Assembly: GCF_000150955.2 (NCBI RefSeq)
Contig: NC_011676.1
Location: forward strand, 268,419 to 332,418
DNA from: Phaeodactylum tricornutum CCAP 1055/1
Lineage: Eukaryota > Bacillariophyta > Bacillariophyceae > Surirellales > Neidiaceae
Length of the DNA stretch: 64,000 nt
Direction of reading: 5' to 3'
Shown: positions 1 through 9,945 of the stretch, piece after piece
Position numbering within the stretch: the first letter of the stretch is position 1
Layout: the number at the start of each line of letters is the position of its first letter
The notes under the pieces: model-generated
Databases searched by the model: none
What the model was told of the DNA's origin: nothing
The model's input: the letters and a program-made list of their open reading frames with translations, nothing else
Made by a program: the position numbers and the translations under genes

Positions 1-779
1 GCAGCTACACGCCTGCCTTGGCAAGAAGCAAGTAATTGTTAATATCGCTGTATTGGTGTATACGTGTACGTGTACCAGCCAAAGACGTACCGGACCGACC
101 TGTACTTTACGGAAGCATTAGACATTACGGGGGGACCTCGATGTGAGGCATTCCAGGCCCTGCATTCTTCAGACCAATCTTGCCTTGGAGTAGATATTCA
201 TGAATTGCATGAATGATTGCCTTACCTATTCCTCCATTCGTTGCCCAAGGGAATTGATCTCACAATTGCTCTACAGGGTATATACAAAACACGTTACCCA
301 AAAATGTGGACTTCATCTTTTCGATCCCTCCTAACTGCAAGCGACCAACGAATTCCGAAACTCACTGTCACCAAGTGTCTACTTTCAGTTTCCCAGTCAA
401 TTACCGTTAATCCAATTCTTTGTCTAGCTAGCCTATATCACTCCCGCATTAACAGTCATGTTAGTAGCGTCGCATACGGAGTCTTTCTGTCCAATCCGTT
501 ACTTGATCGCACCCGGAAGTTATCAACGTACGAAGTGATGGTTTGTGACGTGTCATTTTTGGATCCGCAAGTCTGTCGTCTCTCTTTGTCAGCCGACGGT
601 AACAGGTATCAAGATACGAAAAAAAACCGTTGTTTCCGGCTCGTTGTGTATCGGTTGCGAGTCGCTGGAAGTCGAAAGCACAAGCGTCGCTACCTCTCTA
701 GGTGCAACCCACTCGCAGTCTCACGACAGTACGTGACGCTCATTTTTTCTTCGTTTCGAGTGGGCTGGATCGATACAGT
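1..779. other. 5' intergenic region
   Basis: No convincing gene is visible. A long open frame on the + strand from 217 begins with TTG, has low complexity and matches nothing I know. A TCACTGTCA 9-mer lies at 362-370, about 410 bp upstream of the first gene. The rest is probably spacer and promoter of the translocator gene that starts at 780. Confidence 0.6.
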
Positions 780-2412
780 ATGAATAATCGGCGATCAATT
801 TTGTGTCGAACGGTCCTAGCCGCTGTGCTGGTGGCGTATGCGAGTATCCACGTCGATGCGGCGCACCGGGTGGAGCCGTCGGCGGTCTTTCGACCCCACT
901 CGCGTTTGTCCTCCCTCAAGGTCCTTCCCCAGACCGTGCCGACCACAACCGCTGGTCGTCCAAAAGAAGCGCTGGCGCTCCGTGGCGGTGTCGCCAATAC
1001 GTTACCGAACGCCTTTGTGGCTTCCATCGTCATGGCCTTGATCGAAAAGGGTGTCAAGGAAGGGCTCAAGGCTGCCAACGTCAAGTTTCCGGCACAACTT
1101 GGCGGTTGCATCTTTCTCTTTTCCTTCATGATGCTGGCAGAAAAGATCAATCCCGAACTCGGCAACGCAATCTTCGAAGCCTTGTCGCCCGGAGCCGGGA
1201 TTCTGGCCAAGTGGCTTCCCGTCTTTTTCGTTCCCGGCCTAGCACTCTTGCCCTTGTCACCGAAGATTGGGACCAGTGTCGATGTAAGTTTCGTGTCGGG
1301 AGAAATGTTGGTATTGGCGTTGAGATTCCGTTGCCGGGTTCAACTCGTGAAGAAATCTCACACTTGGGATTGTACAAACTCTATACCGACAGGTTGCCAA
1401 AGTCATTATGGTTTGCTGTCTCGGATTTGTCTACACCGTCACCACCACCGTTGCTTCCGTCTTGACCGCTCTCAAAGTACAAGGAACCCCGGTCAAAGTT
1501 GCGTCCGTTGCCCAAACGAAGAAGACCGCCACCGCTACACCGGCCAAAAAACCGTTTAGTGACGCCACAATGGGTTTCTTTATCAAGGGAACCTTTATCA
1601 CTGCAGTTCTCAGTCTCTTGGCCACCAAGATGAACAACGACTTTAGCAGTCCATTGCAAACAGCCTTTTTGGGTTTCTTTACCTTTGCGGCCTATGTTTG
1701 GGGGGCCCGTCTACCGACCGGCTTTGTTAAGGTTATTCATCCCTTGGTCACCAGTTCCATTCTCGTACTGGGACTCATGCAAGCGCTGGCCCGGATCAAC
1801 GGCCAAGACTTTCTGGACGTTGTCCGTAGCTACAAGGTGGGATCGTTGTATCCCATGAAAGCCGGTGCCGGAGATATCCTTTTGTATCTTTTGGGACCCT
1901 CCGTGGTGTCCTTTGCTATTTCCATGTACAGTCGTCGTGATTTGCTCAAGAGCAACCTGCTCGTAGTATTGACGGCCATGTTCGTTTCCAGTGCCGGTGG
2001 CCTCTTCGGGACAGCCGCCTTTGTCCGTCTCATTAATTTGGGAGGACGCGGCGGACGCATGGTGCGACTCTCGGTATTGGCCCGCAACATTACCACGGCC
2101 TTGTCCATGGCACTCACCGCCATGTTGGGCGGAGACATTTCCGTCGCGGCCAGTGTAGTTGTCTTGACGGGCATTATTGGTGCAACCTACGGCAAGGCCC
2201 TGTTGGCGTTGTTGAACATTTCGGATCCTATCGTTCGTGGATTGGCCATTGGATCGTCGTCGCAGGGCCTCGGGGTGGCGGCCATTTCGGACGAGCCGGA
2301 CGCCTTTCCTTTTGCCGCTATTTCCATGGTTTTGACGGCCATTTCCGCCACCACTTTGGTTTCCATCCCGGCCGTCCGGGCAGCGCTGATCCGTACGGCC
2401 GTCGGTAACTAG
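780..2412 (+). CDS. PLGG1: Plastid glycolate/glycerate translocator (LrgA-LrgB fusion, PLGG1-like)
   Basis: Two exons, 780-1283 and 1393-2412, joined in phase 0 across a 109-bp GTAAGT...CAG intron, encode 507 residues. The N-terminus is hydrophobic (signal-peptide-like) and followed by a Ser/Arg-rich stretch and an LRGG motif, suggesting delivery to the plastid. About residues 80-205 form an LrgA-like four-helix region, and about 220-507 form an LrgB-like membrane domain rich in Gly and Ala (GGLFGTAAF, SSSQGLGVAAISDEP). This fusion order is that of plant PLGG1, which exchanges photorespiratory glycolate and glycerate across the inner plastid envelope; the transport role here is inferred from family. 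The SSSQG..ISDEP region is typical of LrgB. The first ATG in frame is used. I see no breaks. The canonical Phe after signal cleavage is not obvious, so targeting is less certain than family assignment. Confidence 0.9.
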
Positions 2413-2771
2413 ACAACTCGGTCCTACTTACCCAACGGGTTTCCACTACATTCATTTCGTTCGTACCCTGTGCAATTTGGTGACAAAAAGATCGCTATGT
2501 CGCGCTAGACAGTTTGATCTAGAAATGGTTTTTATCTTCTCTTTGTTTAAGACGTCTTAATTCCTAGCTTAAAATACGACGGAGAGGAATTTTCCGTAGT
2601 TGTGGTCAGTACGTCGAGCGATCCAATAGACTGTGACGTGTTCCCTGGATCGGAAATGTCACTTTTTTGTACAGACCGTGAAAAAATGGAATATCTCTCA
2701 TGCTACCAGTAAAAGATCCTCGCTGACTGTGATGCATTCATTGTGGAAAAATTGCGGAATCAACAGTAAAC
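2413..2771. other. Intergenic spacer, PLGG1-like to GST
   Basis: 359 bp between two tandem + genes. GACTGTGATG (2725-2734), a variant of the recurrent promoter motif, lies 47 bp before the GST start codon. Nothing else is recognised. Confidence 0.5.
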
Positions 2772-4539
2772 ATGACTATTGCCCGACCGCTCGTTATATC
2801 GGTAGCACTTTGGGTTGTTTTGTTTGCGATCACTACTGTGGGCTTTGTGGGATCCACTTTCGCTGTACCACGACTCACGACGTCTCCGGCACCGTCATCG
2901 TCGTGGATGATCTATTCTCGATTCGTGGCCTCCGCTTACAGCAAAAGCCTCAGCATGTCGGCGGCGACTCAATCCGTCACGATTCCGTCATGGTCTGACC
3001 TGAAAAATAGAGCAGGATCAATGCCTGTTGGTATTGCTTTGAACAAGGAAGCGGAATTGCGAGAAATGGGGAAAGGATCGGCGTTTGTTCAGAACAAACT
3101 ACGCAAATTTGGATCCGTCGACGAACCAAAAATTACCCTGTTTCGTGACCATGCTGGATGGTGCCCATACTGCGAAAAGACGATGCTATTGATCGAAGAG
3201 AAGCAGGTGCCCGTGAAGATTGACCTCGTTCCCATGAGAAGCTATGGCGACAAGCCGCAAGAGTTTTTACGCAAAGTACCGAACGGGCTGTTGCCTGCGA
3301 TCGAAGTAAACGGCCAGGTTGTCACAGAAAGTCAAGTAATTATGGAGCTCCTGGACCAGTGGCACTCCAAACAGGATGGATATCGTCCGATGCTCCCAAG
3401 AGAGGGCGACACGGCCGGTTGGGAGCGATACAAAAAGCTGGCCCGTCTCGAGCGGGATCTCTTTGGCTGGTGGTGTACTCTTCTCTTTCGCCCGGAAGGA
3501 GGCAATCCGCTGACAATGCTAATGGCTAGTAGTCGAGATTCCATGTCAGGTGCAATGCAAGGGTTTTTGGATTGTATGCAAAAAGTGGACCAAGAGTTGC
3601 TGTCTTCTAACGGACCCTGGTTCTTCGATGAGCATGACTACCCTACAATGATCGACTTTGTGTATGTAAGTCACGTAGAGCGAATGCTCGCGAGCTGTGC
3701 TCATTGGAAGGGGCTCGATTTGCGTAATCCCAAGTGGAATTTGAAAGGGTTAAACGCTTGGTTGGAAGCATTCGAGAAACGAGAGCCTTATCTCGCCTTT
3801 AAGAGGTACGTTATTCATGAGCCACCGAAGAGACTTCTTTGCGCTTTCTTGGCTTTCTCACGGACTCTTTTTATGCAGTGACTACTACACCAATGTAATG
3901 GATATACCTCCACAGTATGGACCTGGATACGACGGTGGATTCAATGACGACCGCAAAAAGTTTCAGGCGTCGATCCTTGGCCGTGACGGAAAATCGTGGA
4001 AGTTGCCGCTTTCGTTTGATGATGAACTTCAGCCATTGTATCGAGGAATGCCATTGCCATCGTGTGTACTGGATGCCGCCGGTCTGCAACCCGACAGCGA
4101 TGGTACGTATGGATCTTGCGACGAAACTACCATGTCGCAAGCGTGTCGAGCCATGGCTGCGTGGAAACTGGCCGGCAACGGCAATAACGTTTCCCGTTTT
4201 GCTGCTCGCGGGGGGCCGCAAGGTGCCAAGAACCCACGCAAAAGGTTTGGAGCAGAGCTTGCCGATCCGTACGCAGAAACAGACAACGAGATTCGTTCTG
4301 CTACCGATTCCGCTCTTCGCGTAGTATGTGCAGCTTTGATGGATGTCGAAGCCACGCTGCCGGATCAAGCGATGGTAGATCAGTTGCGATCGTCAGTTCC
4401 GGACAATCAGGTCGAGGGAGTAGCTGCTGCATTGGCCTATTTAAGAGACCGAGTAGGTGTTCCACGAGACCTCCCATTGGCTGCTGGCCGGTACTTCCGT
4501 GCATATTTAAACTGGGGCATCGAGACCCTTTCTAAGTAG
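2772..4539 (+). CDS. Plastid-type glutathione S-transferase with C-terminal extension
   Basis: Exons 2772-3805 and 3879-4539 (73-bp GTACGT...CAG intron, phase 2) give 564 residues. A signal peptide (about 1-31) ends at GST-FAVP, an ASAFAP-like site, so import into the plastid is likely. Residues about 120-200 form a thioredoxin-fold GST domain with a glutaredoxin-like W-C-P-Y-C motif (Cys131, Cys134) and the cis-proline segment NGLLPAIEVNG followed by V-T-E-S-Q. About 215-345 are a helical GST C-domain. The remaining 215 residues, mostly in exon 2, form a second region (DGKSWKLPLSFDDELQPLYRG, later DRVGVPRDLPLAAGRYFRAY) that I do not recognise. Likely role: glutathione-dependent thiol chemistry or detoxification in the chloroplast. 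The 3' end converges on the next gene with a 17-bp gap. Confidence 0.85.
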
Positions 4540-4556
4540 AAATGATTTTATTAAAC

Positions 4557-5999
4557 TCACAATTTGGCAGCTGCGGTAGTGCTTGTTTCAAAGAATCGGG
4601 TCAGTATGGGAGCAACTTGTTTGCGACTGGCCTTGGCATTTCCCTGGTCGTAAAAGCGCATGGCCAAACCATCTGAATGATCCTCCATAAAAGCGTCCTC
4701 CAGTTCTTGAAGCCAGAGAGAATTTTTATCATCGTTGTTGTGCTCGATCAAGTAATCGACCAAAAGTTGGAGAGGAAAGCCGTTCAGTCCACATAGAACC
4801 AGCTGCCGACGGTGTGAGTCGCCTTCCGTGAAGGCCAACATGATTCCAAGAAAAGTCACATCGTTCTCCTTCATGTAGGCATCAATTTTTGTAGAAGCAT
4901 TTGATTTGGACAGAAAGTCATTCAATGGCATGAGGACGGTCGACACCCCAAAAGACGAACTCTCCTCGCTATCGTTATCGATTGTGAATTCCTTGTAATC
5001 CAACCGGAGCGCATCCCTTACGGACAGCGCTCTCCAAAATTCCAAATCGAATTTTGCGTTTTGGAGTGCTTCAAACATGGCAGTGGTGTTTGGCTCCCCT
5101 GTCCCCTCTGACACTTGTAATATTGACTTGGTCTTCTCGGAAAGATCTGACCAGTTTGTTCCGTTCAACAAGCTTTGGATGGCGACTGCATCACGTGCCG
5201 TACCTTTGCCCGCCGCTGGCAACATATTAACTGAATCGAGCAATATCGCACCAAGTAAAAGCGTACTGAGGGAAGATGGATAGGGCTCTTGACAAAAGTC
5301 CCGCAAACGCTCCACAACCAGAGTCGATGCGCTAGCTACCTGTGCCTGTCCGTCAGCGAAAGCAATATTCCGAGATTCTCCTGAACATGTATCTAGGTAC
5401 TGCCCTTCGTCCCTGTGATGGTCTAGAATTTCCACCACTTTCCATGGCATATTCACGAGATCTTCTCCCAAGCGGTTGTGATCCACCAAGGTAACATCCA
5501 TTTCGGTTTCCGGATGAGTTACAATATCACTATTGACAAAAAACAAGTGATCAACGGCGTGTGAAATTCCCGCCAGTTCCATCAAAAGAACGGTTTCCGG
5601 ACGCTGCGATTTCAAATCCTCTTTCGGGATGCTAACGATCGGTGTCTTGAGCCCCGCAGAGTCTGATTCTGGCTTTCCAACAGACTCGACATATGCAAGA
5701 CCAATGGCACTTATGATACTATCAGCGTCGCCAGCTTCGTTCCCAATCACCAAGTGCTTAGAAGGAGTCGTTTTCTGTTCGGCGAGAAACTGGTCAACCG
5801 ACTTTGTCATAGCAATACTTTTCGTTGTATATTGCGGAGTGTCTGTTTGTAGGTAGAAGTGCGGATTATAACCAACCGCAATTGCACCGCGAGCCAAAAA
5901 AGAAGCCTGTGTCTTCCGTAACAGAGATCGATTTAAAATCGACAAAGTGATGATGATAGAAAAGCTTTTCGGTATAGTCAAGAGAGAAGATGTTCTCAT
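4557..5999 (-). CDS. Exopolyphosphatase, DHH/DHHA2 family (PPX1/prune-like)
   Basis: Single exon, 480 residues from the first ATG. It carries the DHH phosphoesterase signatures in order: GNEAGDADS (motif I), VDHNR (motif II) and DHHRDEG (motif III), then LLLGAILLDSVNM with a GTARD segment and a C-terminal DHHA2-type domain. These residues bind the metal pair that hydrolyses terminal phosphate from inorganic polyphosphate; the exact substrate is inferred (prune-type members cleave short chains). The first 60 residues are basic, aliphatic and lack acidic residues, like a mitochondrial presequence. An internal Met at 5810 would give 417 residues, close to yeast PPX1, so two start sites and two locations are possible. 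TCACAGTCA (6003-6011) sits only 4 bp upstream of the outer ATG, which slightly favours the inner start. Confidence 0.88.
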   Translation of the reverse strand: MRTSSLLTIPKSFSIIITLSILNRSLLRKTQASFLARGAIAVGYNPHFYLQTDTPQYTTKSIAMTKSVDQFLAEQKTTPSKHLVIGNEAGDADSIISAIGLAYVESVGKPESDSAGLKTPIVSIPKEDLKSQRPETVLLMELAGISHAVDHLFFVNSDIVTHPETEMDVTLVDHNRLGEDLVNMPWKVVEILDHHRDEGQYLDTCSGESRNIAFADGQAQVASASTLVVERLRDFCQEPYPSSLSTLLLGAILLDSVNMLPAAGKGTARDAVAIQSLLNGTNWSDLSEKTKSILQVSEGTGEPNTTAMFEALQNAKFDLEFWRALSVRDALRLDYKEFTIDNDSEESSSFGVSTVLMPLNDFLSKSNASTKIDAYMKENDVTFLGIMLAFTEGDSHRRQLVLCGLNGFPLQLLVDYLIEHNNDDKNSLWLQELEDAFMEDHSDGLAMRFYDQGNAKASRKQVAPILTRFFETSTTAAAKL

Positions 6000-6002
6000 G
6001 CT

Positions 6003-6011
6003 TCACAGTCA
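6003..6011. promoter_or_regulatory. TCACAGTCA element
   Basis: Perfect copy of the recurrent 9-mer TCAC(A/T)GTCA, placed immediately before the outer ATG of the exopolyphosphatase frame. Inferred core-promoter or initiator-like element. Confidence 0.35.
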
Positions 6012-6321
6012 GTAATTGCGGCACAGAACAGGTTCCTGGACGAGGAGAGCCAAGAAGCAAGGGTTTCTTCGCTTTTCTTTACCCCTGAGATCCAGCAAAT
6101 GCCCCAAATTCTCACTGCGTAGAGAACGGTGGCTTGGATGGGGATAATCGTCGATGGAGTGGGATACAGGTCGCGTCCACATACGGTTTTGACAAATGCC
6201 GAGGGACAAACGTTTTCGGCTTCTATTATCTTCATGTCCCGAGACCTTCCCCTAACAAAATATTCTTCTTTTAAGTCGGTCGACGGACGATCTCTCTTTG
6301 GGATTCACGGTAAAATGAGAT

Positions 6322-6364
6322 TTCACAGTCTGCCCCTCACAGTAGTTTGCTACGTTCACAGTCG
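6322..6364. promoter_or_regulatory. Cluster of three TCACAGT elements
   Basis: Three TCACAGT heptamers within 40 bp (6323, 6338, 6356), about 140-180 bp upstream of the BUD31 start. This is the densest such cluster I noticed in the window. Functional role inferred. Confidence 0.35.
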
Positions 6365-6500
6365 GTGCTCCCAGGAAACCCGTATTCTCGTTTACTGTTA
6401 ACTGTAAATGTGAGAAGTAAAAGTGCTACGGTAACATCCGATTGACCTTAGTTGTCATCTCCAATTGGGAACTGCCACAACCGGAAAGAATTCTACAACG

Positions 6501-7378
6501 ATGCCGTTACCCACCAAATGGAATCAGAAACGGCGGACTCCGCCACCCGGTTTTGAGGACGTCGAGCCTGTCCTCGAAGCGTTGGAAAATGAATTGCGCG
6601 ACAAGGTCAAGGAAACCAACGCGAAACAACGCAAGCAGGAGGCTATGTGGCCGGTACACCAGATTAACTGGCAAAAGTCTCGGTACATTTACGACTTGTA
6701 TTACACGCATGAGCGAATTTCCAAAGAAGTTTATCAGTACTGCATTCAGCAAAAATTGGTTGATCCAGCCCTGATTGCCAAGTGGAAAAAGCCAGGATAC
6801 GAGCGACTTTGTTCAACCTACGTCATTAGTCCAGTTAATTACAAATTTGGGACGACAAGCCTATGTCGTGTCCCATGGAAGGATAGATCAGAAGACCAAA
6901 AGCAGGCCAAGGATCCTACGGTAAGTCTTTGGAGTAGTCGAATAATTGTCGTGCGTTTCGATAGGCCGAACTGAAAGACGGGCTAATCACTTATGCTGAA
7001 TTGTAGACGGGTTGCATGGGATGTGCATCCGGCAAAAATGCAGGGCCTCAGAATATTTTTGGCAACAAATATGGACAGAATCTGGCGGCCGTACAGATTG
7101 CACGAGAAAAGCGGTTAGAAGAACGAGAAAAAAGACTGGAAGCACAGCGACAGCAGGACGCATCGGCTGCGAGAAGTGCTGAGGAAGAAACCAACGATGA
7201 AGATAACGAGACAACTGACGATGAAACCGATGACGAAGGCGATGACGACTATGGCCCATCTCCTGCTGCCGGTATATGGGCAGGAAGTCAAAAACTTGAA
7301 AAAGAGAGCGAAAGAATTGCGAACCCAGAAGATGCGGAAGATGATGTCAGGGCTAGCAAAAAGGCACGCTCAGAATAG
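6501..7378 (+). CDS. BUD31: Pre-mRNA splicing factor BUD31 (G10 protein) with acidic tail
   Basis: Exons 6501-6920 and 7007-7378 (86-bp GTAAGT...TAG intron, phase 0) encode 263 residues. Residues 1-145 align by eye along the whole G10 family: RRTPPPGFEDVEP, the W-P-V-H-Q-I-N-W-Q-K-S-R-Y-I-Y-D-L-Y-Y block, YEYC-like YQYC, LIAKWKKPGYERLC and FGTTSLCRVP. BUD31 is a small component of active spliceosomes. Two features are odd. Human BUD31 has nine cysteines in its zinc cluster; only four are visible here. A 115-residue tail follows, with a charged coiled coil (EKRLEEREKRLEAQRQQ) and a very acidic run, whereas the human protein ends at about 144 residues. The ATG at 6501 matches the family's Met-Pro start; an in-frame ATG at 6465 is less likely. 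The stop lies 49 bp from that of the convergent EF-hand gene. Confidence 0.92.
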
Positions 7379-7427
7379 ATTTGATTTCTTGAGAGTACGT
7401 AAAACGATGCTGCAGATTTTTTACCGT

Positions 7428-8039
7428 CTATTCGGTTTTGCTGTCTGGGCTTGGGGGCTTCTCGGAAATGGTTTTCATTCCTACTGCTTTCGAAGATCGA
7501 TCAATATAGTCGAAGAAAATCGGAATAACCAAAATAAAAAGGATGAAGCCAACAGCTTTCTCAGCAATCTCATTCCAAGACAAGATGCTTTCCACCCATT
7601 GCAGAGCGGGTGCATGAGATTTTTGTATATCCCATCCCAACGAGTGATCCAATGTACAGAAACCAGTGAGGAGGGCCTCGGTAACGTAAGGTACCAACAA
7701 AATAAGAATAGAATAGTATGTCACAATACGACTTGTCACGTCCACACAACAAATAACAACAATCTGCTTGAACTCTTCTTCATCGATGTATCCGGACTTG
7801 TCATCATCGACGGCGACAAACAATTCCTCGACGGTTGCGCGGGTTGGGGGATAGCAAGCTGCGGCACCGGCGTATTTGGCAAGATTCAAATGGACCACAA
7901 GGATCCCAGCATATAATTCGGTTCGACCGACTCGACCATCCTTATCAGCTGTCAAGCGATAAGCCTTTCTTGTCAATGTCTGAAACATCTTCGTTCGCGT
8001 CAGCCAGGACGACTTATTCGGTTCTGAGGAAAGCCTCAT
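7428..8039 (-). CDS. EF-hand calcium-binding membrane protein (paralogue A)
   Basis: 203 residues in one exon. Two EF-hands are visible: the first (TADKDGRVGRTE, about 31-42) has Thr instead of Asp at ligand position 1 and may bind poorly; the second (DDDKSGYIDEEE, about 79-90) is canonical. Two hydrophobic helices follow, around SILILLVPYVTEALLTG and GFILFILVIPIFFDYI, so the EF-hands probably face the cytosol and the C-terminal half is in a membrane. The same order, with the conserved segment YAG.AAC.P between the EF-hands, occurs in the gene at 26703-27638. A calcium-regulated membrane role is inferred; no enzymatic domain is seen. The start is the first ATG in frame, and an additional upstream exon cannot be excluded. 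Confidence 0.75.
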   Translation of the reverse strand: MRLSSEPNKSSWLTRTKMFQTLTRKAYRLTADKDGRVGRTELYAGILVVHLNLAKYAGAAACYPPTRATVEELFVAVDDDKSGYIDEEEFKQIVVICCVDVTSRIVTYYSILILLVPYVTEALLTGFCTLDHSLGWDIQKSHAPALQWVESILSWNEIAEKAVGFILFILVIPIFFDYIDRSSKAVGMKTISEKPPSPDSKTE

Positions 8040-9399
8040 TGATTCTGGACCATCGAGTCTAGATCTGTATGAACGTTGTGTTTGTTCTTTGTATTAACTG
8101 TGAAGACTTCTCCTTTAGAAGCTGTCCTTTTCGAGATTGGACGCTCCAACGTGACTCACTTTGCGAACATACATTGATGCCGCGAATGGAAGTTCAAGTG
8201 TCTTGTTTGCGTCTCCTGACTAAGAGCAAATTGCACTTTCTGTTCATCAGCAGGTTATATTTTTTACAGATAGCGGCAGAGACCTTCCTTTGCAATCTGA
8301 TCGTCCTGACGATGAGAAACGAGTTGCTCGGTTGGGTATTTTAAGTATTTCCTCACGCTTGTATATGAATATGCACGATCTGGTATTTTACATCAGTCAC
8401 GGAATTTGTGCGGCAGTGAATTTCACATAGGTCAGAATGTCGCTCACGCGACCTCGAGTCTATAATTAGTTGAGTCATCGCCGGTGTCGAAAATAAATAA
8501 ATCAACTAACGGTACGATACGCTAACTGCAAAATATATACTTGGCTAATTGTTTTTGGAGTGGGATTCGCTTATTGGAAAAAGCTGCCGTCAAGATACAC
8601 AAAACTGAAACCTCCAGAAGTGATCAACATCCCCATTTTCAATTCCTTGGTCCAACGCTCTCTCTCGCTCAACCTCCTGCGGGAGCCAGACACATGTTTT
8701 CTTGAGCTACGATATATCGCCTCCCAATAATGAGGCAGCTTAACTTCTGTATTGAAGCGCAGGCTTCGGTTCCGACCCGTTCCGTCCTGTTCGGCCCTCA
8801 CGAAATTTTCTGGTATTCTATTGTTGCACTCACGGAAATGGAAAAATCTGCTGGATAGCACTTGCTCCCTATCTTATGGTATATCTGTCGCTTGACAAGC
8901 CCCTCCTAGACCTCCAAACCATTGTTGTTTAGTTCTAGCTGGACCATCTGTTGTTCAGAGAAAGCTCTGTACATCTTAAGAGAGCAAAGATACCTTATTG
9001 TTTTCAGACTCTTGAAACATCTGGCAAGTTCGAAGGAATTTCATGAAACTAATGTTGCTCCTCATCGAAATCTGCGTTGTACCCGCACGCAGTCTACATT
9101 ATAAAAAATGTTTTAGGTACTTTCGCCCAAATCTTTCTTTGATTAAGACACAAGAAAACAATACCAACATCCCGACGTGTAAATTAAGTAAGTGCTTTCG
9201 GAAATCATTGTCGGTCTCATTGCGTCTCTACTGGTGGATTGGAAACATTTCTTTGCTTTTTCTATTCTTTGATGAAAGTTTCCGATCGCGTGAAGCGAAA
9301 GAATAGCTGACGCAACAAATTATCTTGCAGGTATCTGGACCTTTTACCTTGAAAGTCACGATAACAGCGATTTGGAACTAACAGTAAAACGTGACAGAA
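8040..9399. other. Gene-poor intergenic region
   Basis: About 1.36 kb, AT-rich relative to flanking exons. Short open frames here start with GTG or show no recognisable motif. TTAACTGTGAA at 8094-8104 (TTCACAGTTAA on the minus strand) lies 55 bp upstream of the EF-hand gene start. Nothing else is assigned. Confidence 0.5.
8094..8104 (-). promoter_or_regulatory. TTCACAGTTAA element upstream of EF-hand gene A
   Basis: A one-mismatch variant of the recurrent promoter 9-mer, oriented toward the minus-strand EF-hand gene. Inferred. Confidence 0.25.
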
Positions 9400-9729
9400 A
9401 TGCCAATCCATCGACTTGGGTCGGTAGCACGCAAGGAACGGAAGCGGATTCTCGAACAACTGTACCCGAACTATTGCTTTTGGTGCAATCGGGCATTTAA
9501 GTATGAGAACCTAACGATAGTGCACATAAAGCCGCTGAGCTTGAATGGCTCCAATGATATTGCCAATCTCCGTCTCGCTTGCCTTTCTTGTAATCAGAGT
9601 CGTGGAAACGCTTTTGATTCAACCTGGGAACCTTTTATTTTGGCTAGAACACAGGAACTGCTCCTGACACGAAATGATGGACATCACCGGTCGCATTGCA
9701 AACACCTTAAGCCTCATTTCAACTTTTGA
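9400..9729 (+). CDS. Small HNH nuclease-domain protein
   Basis: 109 residues from the only upstream ATG (the open frame starts earlier with GTG). Almost the whole protein is one HNH/McrA-like fold: a C-F-W-C zinc knuckle (about 27-30), then V-H-I-K-P-L-S with the first metal/catalytic His, the Asn in DIANLRLAC, and the closing C-L-S-C-N-Q-S-R-G-N. The zinc-binding CxxC pairs and the H-N-N core are intact, so it could be an active nuclease; the biological target is unknown. The N-terminus is basic (ARKERKR). There is no partner domain and no targeting peptide I can see. Small free HNH proteins are common in bacteria, so acquisition by transfer is possible, but I have no composition evidence for it. 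An upstream exon is possible because the 5' flank was not resolved. Confidence 0.65.
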   Translation: MPIHRLGSVARKERKRILEQLYPNYCFWCNRAFKYENLTIVHIKPLSLNGSNDIANLRLACLSCNQSRGNAFDSTWEPFILARTQELLLTRNDGHHRSHCKHLKPHFNF

Positions 9730-9945
9730 GTCGTCTTTGCGTCCGTTCTACATCACACAGGATACATCAGATTTATATGTCGAAATTTGTACAATCTATC
9801 ATGCTCATTGGTAATATACATCTGATGAACTCATGAATTGGAAGCTTTCCTCCTTTATTTCTCGATGCGGCGGTGGAGCGACTGTCCACTAAACTTGCAA
9901 TAATTTATATATAAACCTTGGTAAGTGAAAGCACTTCTTTCTCCC

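Larger units (their letters stand above)
6000..6500. other. Head-to-head promoter region between exopolyphosphatase and BUD31
   Basis: About 500 bp with no credible gene. It is unusually rich in CACAGT elements: TCACAGTCA at 6003-6011 and three further TCACAGT copies at 6323, 6338 and 6356, then TTAACTGTAA near 6398. This looks like a shared bidirectional promoter. Confidence 0.5.

Noticed and set aside
217-783. 188-codon open frame upstream of the first gene
   Set aside because: It starts with TTG, has no recognisable motif and overlaps the promoter and start region of the PLGG1-like gene.
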